Assembly (NCBI GenBank): GCA_021811525.1
Contig: JAJZOK010000153.1
Location: 1 to 6,614, forward strand
DNA: 6,614 nucleotides
Origin: Thermoplasmata archaeon
GTDB taxonomy: Archaea > Thermoplasmatota > Thermoplasmata > Thermoplasmatales > Thermoplasmataceae
Direction: 5' to 3'
The notes below the pieces were generated by a model. It worked only from the letters and a program-made list of their open reading frames with translations. It had not been told where the DNA came from and did no database searches. The translations under genes were made by a program, and so were the position numbers. Positions 5,607 through 6,614 of this stretch are shown here, one piece after another (position 1 is the stretch's first letter; the number at the start of each line of letters is the position of its first letter).

Positions 5607-5961
5607 TTATTCCTCAGTAATATTTGTGATAAGAGCTTTTGTGCCATATCTGTACCAAACTGCAACAACCGGTGCTAGTGAGATAGAAAACATCCGTCTA
5701 TCAAATATAGGCGCAACTACAAGTATGTTGCCTTCCAATTTGGCGAAAACGGGAATGGTATATGCCAATGCTAAAAAAAAGAGCTATGGAATAAATTATC
5801 AGGGCAACAGCAATACAGAAGAGCCTGACTTTCCACAACCCATCAAAGATTGCCTGCTTAACAGGATAAGGCTTCTGTTGTTATATTACGATTGATAGAA
5901 CTGAGGCGGACAACGAACCTACCGCTAGAAAATACAACCGGTATGTGGACAGAGATAACAT
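5607..5961 (-). pseudogene. Disrupted gene for a small membrane protein (nonsense codon plus frameshift)
   Basis: From an ATG at 5959-5961 the minus strand encodes 26 residues with a hydrophobic stretch (LYFLAVGSLSASVLSIVI), then meets a TAA at 5881-5883. Beyond the TAA the same frame continues with QQKPYPVKQAIFDGLWKVR and a strongly hydrophobic segment (LFCIAVALIIYSIALF). It then loses sense just after eight T residues at 5773-5780. Removing one T makes the segment run on smoothly as LALAYTIPVFAKLEG, then NILVVAPIFDRRMFSISL and APVVAVWYRYG, ending at a TAA at 5607-5609. Repaired, it would be about 117 residues with two or three membrane segments and basic residues between them. I do not recognise the family. 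The coding signal is inferred from this reading across two lesions. The frameshift may be a sequencing slip at the homopolymer, but the TAA is a separate defect. An intact plus-strand open frame lies antisense, so the call is tentative. Confidence 0.4.
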
Positions 5962-6067
5962 CTTGAAAAATTAATAACTGGTTGCAGCAAAAACTTACAG
6001 ATGGGGCGAAGACACAACCATTAGTCCTCAGAGGTGAGCCATATTATGGAAAACCACTAGTTACAAT

Positions 6068-6460
6068 TCAATAAGACTCAACTGAGAGCCCACCAATGTT
6101 TGAGAAGTGGTTAATATTTCTAGTCAGAATGGGTTCTTCATTGCAGATGCATATACCTGCTATCATAGCATCTTCTGGGTCAATGGTTAGTCCCCTACTT
6201 TTTTTGTCCGCGAATATTTCTCCGGCCTCACGGGCAGAATTAAAATCGAAGTTTTCAACCACAATATTTCCAAGTACCTTGTCGATCTTGTTCTTTTCCT
6301 CTATTGGTTTGGTACTCAAGTTAAGTCCCACATAAAGTTCAAAGACGGAAACTGTAGTTATGTTGACCTGCACTCCTTCTCTTTCCAATTCCTCTACCTT
6401 TTCTATGGCTGAACGGTCGCCCTTCATAATATCTATGAGGAATGTGGTATCAGCAATCAT
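6068..6460 (-). CDS. vapC: VapC toxin, PIN-domain ribonuclease
   Basis: The 130-residue protein is a single PIN domain of normal VapC length. It starts IADTTFLID with the first catalytic Asp at D4. E41 lies in the SVFELYVG helix, and DPEDAMIAG at 94-102 gives D97. TRNINHF at 113-119 occupies the usual fourth position of the active site. Such toxins are magnesium-dependent RNases that cut tRNA or rRNA and stop translation when the antitoxin is lost. The ATG at 6458-6460 overlaps the antitoxin stop codon by one base (TAATG), the tight coupling typical of these pairs. All acidic residues are present, so the toxin looks active. No terminator is visible after the TGA at 6068-6070. It follows the decayed region downstream of tRNA-Ile and points towards it. 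The RNA target cannot be read from the sequence. Confidence 0.9.
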   Translation of the reverse strand: MIADTTFLIDIMKGDRSAIEKVEELEREGVQVNITTVSVFELYVGLNLSTKPIEEKNKIDKVLGNIVVENFDFNSAREAGEIFADKKSRGLTIDPEDAMIAGICICNEEPILTRNINHFSNIGGLSVESY

Positions 6461-6614
6461 TAACGTTCCAGCCTCTCGCTAATGTCGTGGTATCTTTTTC
6501 CGCTCAACTTCCTAGCTTCGTTTATATTTTTCAGCATTGATTCTGCCTCTTCTTGTGTTAGTGTTCCCCTGAGGTCCAGCAGAGTGGCTTTGTTTGTCAA
6601 CCTGTTTATCACAT
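6460..6614 (-). CDS. vapB: VapB-type antitoxin, C-terminal part (runs off the right edge)
   Basis: The minus strand is open in frame from the window edge to a TAA at 6460-6462, giving 50 residues that end SGKRYHDISERLER. The stop codon shares its last A with the vapC ATG. The visible part is charged and helix-prone (LTQEEAESMLKNINEARKL). This suits the C-terminal segment of an antitoxin that wraps around the toxin and blocks its active site. The DNA-binding N-terminus, likely ribbon-helix-helix or AbrB-like, would lie beyond the edge. A GTG at 6610-6612 could serve as a start and give a 50-residue protein, but it sits so close to the edge that an upstream start is more likely. The identity rests mainly on position next to vapC and on size and charge, not on a recognised DNA-binding motif. 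Confidence 0.7.
   Translation of the reverse strand, partial: VINRLTNKATLLDLRGTLTQEEAESMLKNINEARKLSGKRYHDISERLER

Larger units (their letters stand above)
5418..6067. other. Stretch of 650 bases after tRNA-Ile without an intact convincing gene
   Basis: Between the tRNA and vapC there is no gene I can support as intact. The stretch is AT-richer than the flanking genes: for example, 5581-5640 holds 18 G+C in 60 bases. The best coding signal is the disrupted minus-strand membrane gene at 5607-5961, listed separately. Plus-strand open frames at 5484-5678 and 5626-5895 are short, have no ribosome site or TATA box at the right distance, and show no known motif. In 5418-5606 I see only a short direct repeat, TTAGATGC, at about 5514 and 5539. 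In 5962-6067 I see a small plus-strand open frame ending at 6073 that contains RGEPYYGKPLV, with no start signal. No transposase motif, terminal inverted repeat or copy of the tRNA 3' end was found. Confidence 0.5.

Noticed and set aside
5484..5678. Plus-strand open frame of 64 codons after the tRNA
   Set aside because: It has no ribosome site or TATA box at a useful distance and no known motif, and it overlaps the frame starting at 5626 in a different phase.
5418..6067. Possible insertion sequence remnant or CRISPR array
   Set aside because: No transposase catalytic motif, terminal inverted repeats, target duplication or regularly spaced repeats were seen on either strand.

Overview
This window looks like a piece of an archaeal chromosome, most likely from the Thermoplasmata or a relative. 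Four things point there. It carries the archaeal PIN-ATPase-KH protein family. Its genes have TATA boxes about 25 bases upstream of start codons, which suggests leaderless mRNAs. Its tRNA gene has no encoded CCA and is followed by an oligo-T stop signal. Arg codons are mostly AGG/AGA. The lineage is inferred from gene content and style, not from any search.

Layout, left to right. (1) Minus strand, 1-962: the N-terminal part of a methylthioadenosine phosphorylase gene that runs off the left edge, preceded by a stand-alone asparagine-synthetase-like ATP pyrophosphatase. (2) A 47-base divergent promoter region with one palindromic TATA box. (3) Plus strand, 1010-2809: a PIN-domain / PilT-type ATPase / KH-domain protein. 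(4) Convergent and directly abutting, minus strand 2810-4237: an M17 leucyl aminopeptidase. (5) A 101-base divergent control region with two TATA boxes and a 12-base perfect palindrome. (6) Plus strand, 4339-5238: an Ncs6/NcsA-type tRNA 2-thiolation enzyme. (7) tRNA-Ile(GAT) at 5343-5417 with its own promoter and T-run terminator. (8) A roughly 650-base AT-richer stretch without an intact convincing gene. On the minus strand it appears to hold the wreck of a small membrane protein, with one nonsense codon and one frameshift at an 8-base homopolymer. (9) Minus strand, 6068-6614: a VapBC toxin-antitoxin pair, with the antitoxin cut off by the right edge.

The left five-sixths is compact housekeeping DNA: purine salvage, peptide turnover, tRNA modification and RNA-linked ATPase functions. 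The part after the tRNA has the character of an accessory site: tRNA-adjacent, lower G+C, gene decay and a toxin-antitoxin module. I found no CRISPR array, intact insertion sequence or clear att repeat. The observations most worth following up are the disrupted membrane gene, the symmetric single-TATA divergent promoter, and the palindrome between pepA and ncsA.
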